A stretch of 64,000 nucleotides of DNA from Brevibacterium sp. (GTDB lineage Bacteria > Actinomycetota > Actinomycetes > Actinomycetales > Brevibacteriaceae): NCBI RefSeq assembly GCF_031179145.1, contig NZ_JAPSIB010000017.1, forward strand, positions 21,572 through 85,571, in the 5' to 3' direction. Positions 1 through 8,873 of this stretch are shown piece after piece. Below the pieces are notes generated by a model. The model was given only the letters and a program-made list of their open reading frames with translations, searched no databases and had not been told where the DNA came from. The position numbers and the translations under genes are program-made. Positions within the stretch are counted from its first letter, which is position 1, and each line of letters starts with the position of its first letter.

Positions 1-1200
1 GTGCCGATCGTGGCGATCAACTGGGTGGTGTGCCTGTTCGACACTCTGCGGCGGATCAAGCTGGTCACGGTCTCGCCCCGGGCCCGGAAGCGCTTCATCG
101 CCGCCTTCTGCGCGCTCCTCCTCATCGTCGTCGGACCCATGGCGTGGGGCACGTCGATGCTCAACAGCCAACGGCAGCTGATGAGTGAGCTCTTCGCCTC
201 GGGCAAGGCCGTCAAGCCTGTCGACGGGCGCTACAACATCCTGCTGCTGGGTTCGGACGCCGGAAAGGGACGCACGGGCATCCGGCCCGACTCGCTGTCG
301 CTGGCCTCGATCGACGCCGACACCGGAGCGACGCTGATCATCGGTCTGCCCCGCAACATGCAGAACGTGCCCTTCCCGGAGGGCACGCCGCTGCACGAGA
401 AGTACCCGCAGGGCTACAACTGCGGCAGCGAATGCCTCCTCAACGCCGTGTTCCAGCAGGGCGAGGAGCACCGGGACGAGTTCGAGAACCCGAAGAGAGC
501 GGGGGAGCAGGCGACCATGGACGCCGTCTCGGCGATCACGGGCCTGAAGACGCAGTACTACGTCATGGTCAACCTCAAGGGGTTCGAGAAGCTCATCGAC
601 TCCCTCGGCGGGATCACGCTCGTATCGGGCAAGCGCGTCCCGATCTCCTCGAAGATCGACCCGTCCACCGGGCAGCATGGGCCGGTCAAGGGCTGGATCG
701 AACCGGGGAAGCAGGAGCTCGACGGATTCCACGCCCTGTGGTTCGCCCGCTCCCGGGAGTTCTCCAGCGACTACGAGCGGATGATCCGCCAGCGCTGCGT
801 CCAGACTGCCATCGTCAAGCAGATGGACCCCGCCACAGTTCTGACCCGCTTCCAGGAGATCGCGAAGGCCACGCCGGGCGCAGTTGCGACCGACATCCCA
901 TCGAGCCAGGTCGACACCTTCGTGGATCTGGCGCTGAAGGTGAAGTCGCAGAAGATCGAGTCGCTTGACCTGACTCCGCCGCGTGTGACACCATCACAGC
1001 CGGACTTCGACGAGGCCAGGAGCCTCGTCGCGGACAAGATCGCGCAGCTGGACAAGCAGTCGAATGCGCAATCCGCAGGCCCCTCGGCTGCCACGGCGGG
1101 CGTCGGAGCGGGCATCGGGGCCGCCATCCGAGCTCAGGGATCCAGCCCCTCGGAGAAGCCTGCAAAGGACGACACGCGGTCGATCTGCTACGTGCCGTGA
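1..1200 (+). CDS. LytR-CpsA-Psr (LCP) family cell-wall glycopolymer ligase; 5' end probably truncated by window edge
   Basis: ORF with N-terminal TM segment and LCP motifs (YNILLLGSDAGKGRTGIRPDSLSLASID, GLPRN, DSLGGI, ALWFARSR...DYERMIRQR). Confidence 0.9.
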   Translation: MPIVAINWVVCLFDTLRRIKLVTVSPRARKRFIAAFCALLLIVVGPMAWGTSMLNSQRQLMSELFASGKAVKPVDGRYNILLLGSDAGKGRTGIRPDSLSLASIDADTGATLIIGLPRNMQNVPFPEGTPLHEKYPQGYNCGSECLLNAVFQQGEEHRDEFENPKRAGEQATMDAVSAITGLKTQYYVMVNLKGFEKLIDSLGGITLVSGKRVPISSKIDPSTGQHGPVKGWIEPGKQELDGFHALWFARSREFSSDYERMIRQRCVQTAIVKQMDPATVLTRFQEIAKATPGAVATDIPSSQVDTFVDLALKVKSQKIESLDLTPPRVTPSQPDFDEARSLVADKIAQLDKQSNAQSAGPSAATAGVGAGIGAAIRAQGSSPSEKPAKDDTRSICYVP

Positions 1201-1598
1201 GGTGCCACCGCAAGTGAGGTTGTTGAGACCTCAGACGTGACTCATTCGTGACTCGGGCCGTGGGCCGCTGCGGCCGGTGAGAGAATGGGGCGAGGCGCTG
1301 CCGGACTTCGGCGGGCTTCTGCTGGGCATCGGATGAGCCGAGCCGACGGGTGCGATGACGCATCCGCACTTGCGGGAACAGCCGATCGGGTGAGACCGGC
1401 GAAAAAGTTTCACCACGGTGTGTCCCTTGCCAACACTGGGAACTACACCGTTGTAATCACAGTAATTTCTCATCTGGCTAGTGTGACACGCCGAAAATGT
1501 GTAACAATTTTGAGATGTTGGGGTTGCCCACCGTCCTACCAACGGTGAAGTGATCCTCTGGCCTGAACTTCCCTGTCTTCCTCGAAAAGGCTGTAACG

Positions 1599-4340
1599 AT
1601 GAAACACATACTGCCCACTGTCGCGGGCTGCGCCTCTGTCGCACTCGTCGGCACCTTAGTGGTCACGGCTCCGACTGCCTTCGCGGCAACGGTCGAGCCG
1701 GAAGTGACCCAGAAGGCGCTGAATGTGAGCGAAGAGGGACTCAAAGTCCCCGGTGCTCGCGACTCCGCCGATTCCGGCGGCCAAGTGACCAATCAGAGCG
1801 CGACGAGCAATCTGCCCAACATCTTCAAGTCGCAGTCCGCTCTCTCATCCACGCAGATCCCCTCCACGGTCAACGTCAGTTCGGCGATCGGCCCTGAAGC
1901 CTCCGCGACGGTGACCCCTGCTTCGGCAACCCCGGCCTCAGCGAGCCTGTCCGGGCCCGCGGAGACGAACTCGCCGGTCCCGTCGGAAGGATCTGCTCCC
2001 GCCCAGCAACCCGCGGACCCGGGTGCCTCCACCGCCCCCTCGGCTCCGGCCGAGGATTCGACGGCTCCGGAGTCGAAGGACCCCGCGACCGAGGACCCCG
2101 CGACCGAGGACTCGAAGCCCGACGAGGACATCTCGGGCTCGGTGCAGCAGAAGACCGAGGACGGCGTCGGCATCGCGCTGATCTCCGATGTGCTCGACGT
2201 GCCGTCGAAGAACCCGAGCCTCGTCGGCTTCACGTTCTCCGAGGTGAAGTCGAACATCCGCATCCAGGTCCGGGTCAAGAGCGAGTCCGGTTGGAACAGC
2301 TGGAGGACCCTCGACGAGGAAGCGGGCGACAATTCCCCGACCGAGGGCTCCGAACCCTTCACCGTCAACAATGCGACGGGCGTGCAGATGCGCATCCTGG
2401 GAGATCAGGCCCCCAGTGACGCGGAACTCGTCCTCGTTGACCCGAAGCGGTCCGCGGCAGACGCACAGGCAGTGGCCGAGAACGCCCCCGTCGAGATCGA
2501 ACCGCAGAGTGCCGACGGCGCGAGCGGCGCTTCGCTTCCGACCGAAACCGGTGCCGGAGAATCGGCCGAGACGGGCTCGGTGGAGACGGCAGCGGCTCCG
2601 GCCGAGGCGACCGTGACGAACCAGAACTTCGTGCCGGGATCGGCGACGGTGACGAACGTCGCCAAGTCGAAGAAGGTTCCGAAGCCGAACATCGCCTCGC
2701 GCAAGTCCTGGGGCGCCAAGCCCTACGACGGTTCGCCCGACTATGCGAGCAGCGTCAAGCAGGCCGTCGTCCACCACACCGCCGGTGCCAACAGTTACTC
2801 GGCCGAGGACGTGCCGTCGATCCTGCGCGGCATCCAGACCTACCACCAGAAGGGACGCGGCTGGGACGACATCGGCTACAACGTCATCGCCGACAAGTAC
2901 GGCCGTCTCTGGCAGGCTCGTGGCGGCGACATCAACAAGGCCGTCATCGGAGCTCACGTCGCCAACCACAACTCCGGCACCTTCGGCATCTCGGTGCTCG
3001 GCACCTATGACAAGAAGGCCCCGCCGCGGAAGACGCGTGATGCCGTCGCCTCTGCGATCGCGTGGAAGCTCTCGCTGTCGGGACGCTCGGTCAGCAAGTC
3101 GACCGTCGTCGCCCACCGCGACCTGGCGCAGACCGACTGCCCCGGCGACGCCTTCTACGCGAAGATGGGCGAGATCCGTGACACCGCGTCGAAGATCCTC
3201 AAGTCCGGCGAGCTTCCCGAGGACGAGCCGAAGGAGAAACCGAAGCCCAAGACCTACATCGAGCAGTACGCCGAGGCGCACGCCAAGGAACTGGGTAAGG
3301 CCACCAGCGGCGAGTACGACGTCAAGGGAATCGAAGGCGCACGTGCCCGCAACTACGAGAAGGGCGTCGTCTTCTGGTCGAAGAAGACCGGCGCGCACCA
3401 CGTCAGTGGAGGCATCGCCTCCAGCTACAAGGGCGACCTGGTCGCCCAGCTGGGACTGCCCATCGGCAACGAGCGGGGCGGTCTGAAGAACGGCGGCACC
3501 TACCAGCCGTTCACCAAGGGATCCATCCATTGGTCCAAGACCACCGGGGCCCACGCCACCGTGGGAGTCGTGCGGGACTACTGGAAGGCCAAGGGGTACG
3601 AGAACGGACACCTCGGCTACCCGAAGTCCGACCCCGTCATCAAGGACGGGCGGGTCGAGCAGCTCTTCGAGGGTGCTCGAGTGGTCTGGGCCGAAGGGTA
3701 CGGAACCACTGAGTTCTCGCCCCAGGGCACCATCGCACCGGGAGCGTTGGACGCCAACGCTCCCGGCGGCGCCGGTTCTGCTCCACCAGGAGACAATGCC
3801 TCAGATGGCGGTTCGGCTGCAGACTCCGGGGAAGGTTCTGCAGACGACAAAGCCAAGGACGAGCCGAAGGAAGAGCCGAAGCCGGCCGATCCTCCGAAGG
3901 AGAAGCCCAAGGAAGAGCCGAAGCCGGCCGATCCTCCGAAGGACGAGCCCAAGGACGACAAGCCGTCCAAGGACGAGCAGATCCAGGCTCAGCGTGACGC
4001 CGTCATCAAAGAGGCGAAGAAGCACCTCGGCGTGAAGTATGTCTGGGGAGGCACCTCGCCGAAGTCGGGCTGGGACTGCTCCGGCTACACCCAGCACGTC
4101 TACGGGAAGATCGGCATCGACCTGCCGCGCACGACGAGCCAGCAGCGACGCGCGGGCAAGGAGATCTCGCTCAAGGATGCCAAGCCCGGCGATATGATCT
4201 GGATTCCCGGCCACATCGGCATCATCTCCGAGACCAAGGGGAAGATGTACGACGCGGGCTCGAGCCGCACGAACACCTCGAAGCGCAGCTACGAGTGGAT
4301 GCTCGGTCGCGGTGCGAAGGTCATCCGCGTGATCGGCTGA
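1599..4340 (+). CDS. Secreted multidomain peptidoglycan hydrolase: signal peptide, PGRP/N-acetylmuramoyl-L-alanine amidase, LGFP repeats, Lys/Pro/Glu linker, C-terminal NlpC/P60
   Basis: Amidase segment SRKSWGAKP...VVHHTAGAN...GWDDIGYNVIADKYGRLWQARGG...HRDLAQTDCPGD; LGFP-like LAQLGLPIGNE, GHLGYPKSDP; NlpC/P60 GVKYVWGGTSPKSGWDCSGYTQHVY...GDMIWIPGHIGI. Confidence 0.92.
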   Translation: MKHILPTVAGCASVALVGTLVVTAPTAFAATVEPEVTQKALNVSEEGLKVPGARDSADSGGQVTNQSATSNLPNIFKSQSALSSTQIPSTVNVSSAIGPEASATVTPASATPASASLSGPAETNSPVPSEGSAPAQQPADPGASTAPSAPAEDSTAPESKDPATEDPATEDSKPDEDISGSVQQKTEDGVGIALISDVLDVPSKNPSLVGFTFSEVKSNIRIQVRVKSESGWNSWRTLDEEAGDNSPTEGSEPFTVNNATGVQMRILGDQAPSDAELVLVDPKRSAADAQAVAENAPVEIEPQSADGASGASLPTETGAGESAETGSVETAAAPAEATVTNQNFVPGSATVTNVAKSKKVPKPNIASRKSWGAKPYDGSPDYASSVKQAVVHHTAGANSYSAEDVPSILRGIQTYHQKGRGWDDIGYNVIADKYGRLWQARGGDINKAVIGAHVANHNSGTFGISVLGTYDKKAPPRKTRDAVASAIAWKLSLSGRSVSKSTVVAHRDLAQTDCPGDAFYAKMGEIRDTASKILKSGELPEDEPKEKPKPKTYIEQYAEAHAKELGKATSGEYDVKGIEGARARNYEKGVVFWSKKTGAHHVSGGIASSYKGDLVAQLGLPIGNERGGLKNGGTYQPFTKGSIHWSKTTGAHATVGVVRDYWKAKGYENGHLGYPKSDPVIKDGRVEQLFEGARVVWAEGYGTTEFSPQGTIAPGALDANAPGGAGSAPPGDNASDGGSAADSGEGSADDKAKDEPKEEPKPADPPKEKPKEEPKPADPPKDEPKDDKPSKDEQIQAQRDAVIKEAKKHLGVKYVWGGTSPKSGWDCSGYTQHVYGKIGIDLPRTTSQQRRAGKEISLKDAKPGDMIWIPGHIGIISETKGKMYDAGSSRTNTSKRSYEWMLGRGAKVIRVIG

Positions 4341-4369
4341 CAGCGCAGCCGTGCCTCGGTGCACGCATG

Positions 4370-4418
4370 AACGGTGCCTCGCGCCCGGCTCCCCAGGAGT
4401 CGGACGCGAGGCACCGTT
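4370..4418 (+). terminator. Rho-independent-type hairpin downstream of the amidase gene
   Basis: Perfect 14-bp arms AACGGTGCCTCGCG / CGCGAGGCACCGTT followed by T-rich ttgttctgtctt. Confidence 0.75.
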
Positions 4419-4465
4419 GTTCTGTCTTCGGCCCTTGTGCTCTCCGGACGTCGTGGTTGGGGGAC

Positions 4466-4526
4466 CTTCTCGTCTGCGGAGCGCCGGATCTGCCACCTTC
4501 TGGTCTGCGGAGCGCCGGATCTGCCG
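4466..4526. repeat. Two-copy tandem repeat, 30-bp unit, period 31
   Basis: ccttctcgtctgcggagcgccggatctgcc (4466-4495) and ccttctggtctgcggagcgccggatctgcc (4497-4526), one mismatch. Confidence 0.9.
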
Positions 4527-4682
4527 GCAGGAGCGCCTCTCAGGCCTGGTCACACGTGGTGAACAGATTGTGACAAGTACTGAACAATTGGTGAAGGCGG
4601 AGGAAAAAGACACGACCTCGGCAGATGGACGCGCTACGGTGGACGGACAAGCAAACACGTTCACCTGAAGGGGCTCATCACA

Positions 4683-5996
4683 TTGCGCCGATTGCACAAC
4701 ACAGTCAAGAACTTTGATTGGGGCAGCACGGACGCGATTCCAGCGATTCTGGGAACCGTGCCCGACGGCACTCCCTGCGCTGAGCTCTGGCTCGGAGCGC
4801 ATCCCCTCAGCCCGTCCCACTTGGTCTCGGAGCAGCCTCACTCGGGGGCATTCGCCTCGGGGTACCGGCACATCGGCTCCGCCTCCTCGACCTCATCGAC
4901 GGACACGCGCACGACCACGAGTGCTCCCACCGGTCCCAACCTCATCGAGTACCTGGCCGGCGACCCGGAAGGGCTGCTCGGACGCGATGGCGTGGACGTC
5001 TTCGGCCCGCGGCTGCCGTTCCTGCTCAAGGTGCTGTCCGCGCAGAAGTCGCTCTCCATCCAGGTGCATCCGAACCCCGAGCAGGCCGCGATCGGATTCG
5101 CTCGCGAAGAAGCCGACGGCCCCGACCTCGATGCGCCGCACCGCAACTACAAGGATCCCTCGGCCAAGCCGGAGCTCATCTACGCGCTCACCGAGTTCCA
5201 TGCCCTGACCGACTTCCGTCCTCGTCGGGCCGTCAGGGCGACATTCGAGCGGTTCCTGTCACTGCCTCTGACTCCCGAAGCGCTCGACTTCCTCGGCGAG
5301 GTGCTGGCGTCCCTGAGGTCGCTCGGTGAAGCGCGCGCGAACTCCCGGACCGTTGAGCTCATCCTCGGTGATCCGCGCGCTCCGCGCTTCGTCGACGAGC
5401 TCTCCGCGCACGAGCTCGGAGAGCTCCCGGACGGACATGCCAGCCGGGCCGGCAGCGCCGTCGACCCGATGGAGACGTTGCGGGAGCTCGTCAGCGATTT
5501 CCCGGGCGATCCTGGAGTTCTCGTCGCCCTCATGCTCAACCGCACCCACCTCGAGCCGGGGGAGGCGCTGGCGATCCAACCCGGTGTGCTCCACGCCTAC
5601 CTCGGAGGCACCGGCATCGAGATCATGGCGTCGAGCGACAACGTGCTGCGCGGGGGCCTGACGCACAAGCACGTCGACATCCCGGAACTCGGCAGGGTCG
5701 CGAAGTTCACCGCGGCTGCTGCCCACAGGGTCGATCCCGACCGTGACGGAGTCTTCCGCGGACCGACAGAGGAGTTCGCGCTGCAGGTGCTGCGGTGCCC
5801 ACGGCTGAAGAAGATCGATCGTCGGGGCCCGAGCATCGTCTTGTGCACCTCCGGCACGATCACGCTGACCTCGGTCGGATCGTCGGTGACACTGACCCGG
5901 GGCCAGAGCGTGTTCATCGCGGCAAACGAGCCTGGGATCACGGCAGACGGCCACGGTGACCTGTTCGTCGCCACCACGGGCCTGGAGCGGCCGTAG
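4683..5996 (+). CDS. manA: Mannose-6-phosphate isomerase, class I
   Basis: KNFDWGSTDAIP...PCAELWLGAHP...LPFLLKVLSAQKSLSIQVHPNPEQA...YKDPSAKPELIYALTEF...MASSDNVLRGGLTHKHVD. Confidence 0.93.
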   Translation: MRRLHNTVKNFDWGSTDAIPAILGTVPDGTPCAELWLGAHPLSPSHLVSEQPHSGAFASGYRHIGSASSTSSTDTRTTTSAPTGPNLIEYLAGDPEGLLGRDGVDVFGPRLPFLLKVLSAQKSLSIQVHPNPEQAAIGFAREEADGPDLDAPHRNYKDPSAKPELIYALTEFHALTDFRPRRAVRATFERFLSLPLTPEALDFLGEVLASLRSLGEARANSRTVELILGDPRAPRFVDELSAHELGELPDGHASRAGSAVDPMETLRELVSDFPGDPGVLVALMLNRTHLEPGEALAIQPGVLHAYLGGTGIEIMASSDNVLRGGLTHKHVDIPELGRVAKFTAAAAHRVDPDRDGVFRGPTEEFALQVLRCPRLKKIDRRGPSIVLCTSGTITLTSVGSSVTLTRGQSVFIAANEPGITADGHGDLFVATTGLERP

Positions 5997-6205
5997 CGCT
6001 GCGCCTGAGGGCAGGCGGATGGGACGCCGGAAGGTCGAACGTCCTGCCGCTGCGCTGTGCCTGCGCAGGGGAGCCGGTCACCGGATAGTCGCACACCCAT
6101 TGCCTGCAATTCGCACCGTTGCACGGGGGTGCTTTGCGGCCAGCGGTGCCAAGTGCTGAGCCACCTATTGCCAGTGTGCCGACCGGCGGAAATTGAGCCC
6201 TGGAG

Positions 6206-6325
6206 TTGCCGACTGAACGGCGATAGGTGCGCCCAGCGGTGACTATTGCCGGCTGAACGGTGGCGGTGGCGCCCAACGGTGGTGGTTGCGCGCAGCGGTG
6301 GGAATTGCGGCTCGCTGTGTTCAAT
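6206..6325. repeat. Degenerate tandem array, ~20-bp period with 40-bp higher-order unit
   Basis: Unit starts at 6206, 6227, 6246, 6267, 6286, 6305 and ~6325; e.g. TTGCCGACTGAACGGCGATAGGTGCGCCCAGCGGTGACTA / TTGCCGGCTGAACGGTGGCGGTGGCGCCCAACGGTGGTGG. Confidence 0.7.
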
Positions 6326-6390
6326 GCGGGCTGGGGCAATCGAGGCGAGACGCAGAAGAGCGGCACCTTCGCGGTGAAGGCACCGCTCTT
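6286..6390. repeat. Left copy of ~105-bp direct repeat flanking the 6.4-10.2 kb cassette; contains an imperfect hairpin (6352-6394)
   Basis: About 6 mismatches over 105 nt against 10212-10316; hairpin gcagaagagcggCAccttc-gcggt-gaaggCAccgctcttctgc with a central 2x2 mismatch. Confidence 0.9.
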
Positions 6391-6435
6391 CTGCATGTCA
6401 GTGATCTGCGAGCCGGCAGAGCACCGAACCCTGGC

Positions 6436-7866
6436 TCAGACCTCCTGTGACAGCGTACGGTGTTCGGCTGAGGCTTCGGCCTGCGGTCTCCGTCGCTTTG
6501 TGAGCAGACTGACGACGATGAGCACGACGACTGCTGTCGGCAGCGCAGGGATGGCTGAATTCAGTGTCTCCGATCGGCCTGTGGCCTCCCAGATGATCGT
6601 CACCGCTCCTCCGACGATCATCGAGCACATCGCTCCCGCGGGGGTCACCCGCTTCCAGAACAGGGCCGCCAGGATGACGGGCGTAATCGCCGCACCGTAC
6701 ATCGAGTATGCGTACATCTGAAGAGCGAGCACCGATTCGAAGAACTGAACCAAGATGAATCCGAGGACCGCGATGGCGAGGACGGACAGGCGACCGACGA
6801 CGACTCCCCGCTTCGAATCGCCTTTGGTCTTGTTCCTGACGTAGATGAGGTCATAGACGATGTTTCCCGAACACGTGAGCAGGTATGAGGAACCGGTCGT
6901 GACGATGAGGGCGAGGGACGCAACAAGGAGAACAGCACCCATTCCGGAAGGCGTGAATTCTCCTTCTGCAAGAGCGAGGATCGCCATATCTGGGTTGGTT
7001 CCTGGCATGAGGATTGTGGAACTGGAGGCCAGGAGGATGATCGGAGCAACGATAAGCGCGGCCCCGAAGAAGAATAGGATCGTGGCATTGCGCGCAACTT
7101 TCGGCGATCGCGCTGCCGCCAATCTTTGATGCATATTCTGATCGCCGAGGATGAGCAGGAAGAGCGGCAGGAAGAATCCGAGGATCTGTAGGGGAGAGAG
7201 CACCCCTGTCACCGATTTGAACGCCGGATCGAGCCGGCCAACGTAGCTGCCGAATCCACCGAGGTCGACGACGAACACCCAGATGAGCACTGCAAGGAGA
7301 GAGGCGACGATAAGCACTGCGGAGAGAAGATCGGTCCATGCCACCGACTTCAACCCGCCGGACAGGGACAGGAAGGTGATGAGGACTGTGGCGATGATCG
7401 TTGCCTGAGTAGTCGACAGGGGAGTGATCAGTGTGAGGATATATCCCGCGCCGGTGAACTGATAGGCCGTGATGCCGATGAAGGCGACGAGGACGATGAT
7501 CGTGCCCACGGTTCGGACCGGCCGTCCGAATTTGGCTTCGAAGAGCTCTGGCACAGTGTGGAAGCCGTTCTTCCGGACCTTGGGAGCGAGGAAGTAGAGG
7601 ACCGCGATTCCGCAGAACGTGCCGCCGAAGAAGAGAGCGCCGGCGAGGGGCCCGTTCGTGTAGATGAAGTTGGCGCCGCCGATGATCGAACCCGATCCGA
7701 CGAACGTCGCCAGCAGCGTGCCGGCCAGAACCCAAGTGGGCAACGACTTGCCGGCCAGCACGAAATCCTCTCCGTCCTTCATTGCGGCAGAGCGACCGAA
7801 CCACGCGGCGATGGCGATCATGATCGCCACGTAGACGACGAGGACGAGGACAAAAGTGAGATTCAT
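6436..7866 (-). CDS. Sodium:solute symporter (SSS family) permease
   Basis: Multi-TM; DFVLAGKSLPTWVLAGTLLATFVGSGSIIGGANFIYTNGPLAG...GGLKSVAWTDLLSA. Confidence 0.88.
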   Translation of the reverse strand: MNLTFVLVLVVYVAIMIAIAAWFGRSAAMKDGEDFVLAGKSLPTWVLAGTLLATFVGSGSIIGGANFIYTNGPLAGALFFGGTFCGIAVLYFLAPKVRKNGFHTVPELFEAKFGRPVRTVGTIIVLVAFIGITAYQFTGAGYILTLITPLSTTQATIIATVLITFLSLSGGLKSVAWTDLLSAVLIVASLLAVLIWVFVVDLGGFGSYVGRLDPAFKSVTGVLSPLQILGFFLPLFLLILGDQNMHQRLAAARSPKVARNATILFFFGAALIVAPIILLASSSTILMPGTNPDMAILALAEGEFTPSGMGAVLLVASLALIVTTGSSYLLTCSGNIVYDLIYVRNKTKGDSKRGVVVGRLSVLAIAVLGFILVQFFESVLALQMYAYSMYGAAITPVILAALFWKRVTPAGAMCSMIVGGAVTIIWEATGRSETLNSAIPALPTAVVVLIVVSLLTKRRRPQAEASAEHRTLSQEV

Positions 7867-7960
7867 GGGCGATCCTAGTGTTGTGGAGCACAGTCATGCA
7901 CAGGCCGAACACGATTCTCAACCACTGTTGCCGCAGAATGCAATAGATTATGCAGGAATC

Positions 7961-8830
7961 TCATTCCTCGGCCACAACGGCGGTGAGTTCCCAGAGGGTA
8001 TCGATCTGCTCGAGCATCCTGTGAGTCCTGCTCTCGTCGCGCTTGGCGATGAGCCCCAAGAGAATCTGCACGGCGCTGGTCGCGCACACCAGGGAGGAGA
8101 TCACTTGTGTGGTCTCGGTGGGGACAAGCACATATTCATCCGCGATGCCGGTGAGGGCCGTGTGTCGATCGGCAATGACGCAGATCTTGACCCCCTGCTG
8201 TTTCGCCACCTCTGCGACCTGCAGCACGATGCGCGAGGACTTCCAGAGGGAGAACGCCAGGAAGCAATCGCCTTGACGCAGCAGCCTCACCTCATTGATC
8301 ATCGACGTCGCCGAACCCGAATGGCACCGGATCGGATAGCCGAGCATCTGCCCGATGTGGGCAAGCTGCACCCCGGGGGCCGAATATGCCCCGGTCGCGA
8401 AGACGCCCGTACTCGCTGCCGCGCCGATATGTTCGGCCATGCGCCTGAGGGCTGATTCGTCGAGGCTGCTCCGCAGGTGCTCGAGCAGCTCGATGTCCTT
8501 ATCGATCGCCGTCGCCGAAATCCCTTGACTCCGGTTGTGGATGTAGACGTTCCGTGAAGTCAGGGAGGCCAGGTAGCGGCTGCGGATCTCTGCGGAGAAC
8601 GCGGGCCAGCCGGAGAAGCCCAGGGCCTGCGCTGTTCGGACGACCGTCGCAACATTGACTCCTGCGATGTTGGCCAGCGCCTGAGCTGAGCAGTAGGCGG
8701 CTTCCTCAGGATCGGCCGCGATGGCGTGCAGGACGGCTTTGGTGCTCCGAGTCAGACGAGTGCCGGACTCGAAGGACTCGATCCAGTCGGTGAAGCTGTT
8801 CACAGTACGGACTTCCTTTGCAAAAGCCAT
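7961..8830 (-). CDS. MurR/RpiR family transcriptional regulator (HTH + SIS domain)
   Basis: AQALANIAGVNVATVVRTAQALGFSGWPAFSAEIR (RpiR HTH) plus SIS-like GVFATGAYSAPGVQLAHIGQMLGYPIR...DCFLAFSLWKSSR. Confidence 0.85.
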   Translation of the reverse strand: MAFAKEVRTVNSFTDWIESFESGTRLTRSTKAVLHAIAADPEEAAYCSAQALANIAGVNVATVVRTAQALGFSGWPAFSAEIRSRYLASLTSRNVYIHNRSQGISATAIDKDIELLEHLRSSLDESALRRMAEHIGAAASTGVFATGAYSAPGVQLAHIGQMLGYPIRCHSGSATSMINEVRLLRQGDCFLAFSLWKSSRIVLQVAEVAKQQGVKICVIADRHTALTGIADEYVLVPTETTQVISSLVCATSAVQILLGLIAKRDESRTHRMLEQIDTLWELTAVVAEE

Positions 8831-8873
8831 TGCAGAATTAATAGTGTGGTTCCATCATCACACGGTCGCCAGA

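Noticed and set aside
1440-1598. Possible c-di-AMP (ydaO) riboswitch or MtrA box pair upstream of the amidase/NlpC gene (GTAAT/GTAAC elements, CACCGTTG...CAACGGTG arms)
   Set aside because: No convincing ydaO core could be assembled and GTAAC spacing does not fit a clear direct repeat; needs Infernal or MtrA ChIP data.
1938-3611. 557-aa minus-strand ORF opposite the peptidoglycan hydrolase, and many similar long antisense ORFs (e.g. 15145-17193, 20372-22153, 48584-50605)
   Set aside because: Typical spurious frames in high-GC DNA (low-complexity R/G/D/V-rich translations) opposite clearly recognised genes.
6290-6394. Antisense ORF peptide KSGxFTAKVPLFCVSPRLPxPALNTASRNSHRxAQ shared by both 105-bp repeats, suggesting a small conserved gene
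   Set aside because: The similarity follows from nucleotide repeat identity; about half of the few differences are non-synonymous and the frame runs through the hairpin, so no evidence of coding selection.
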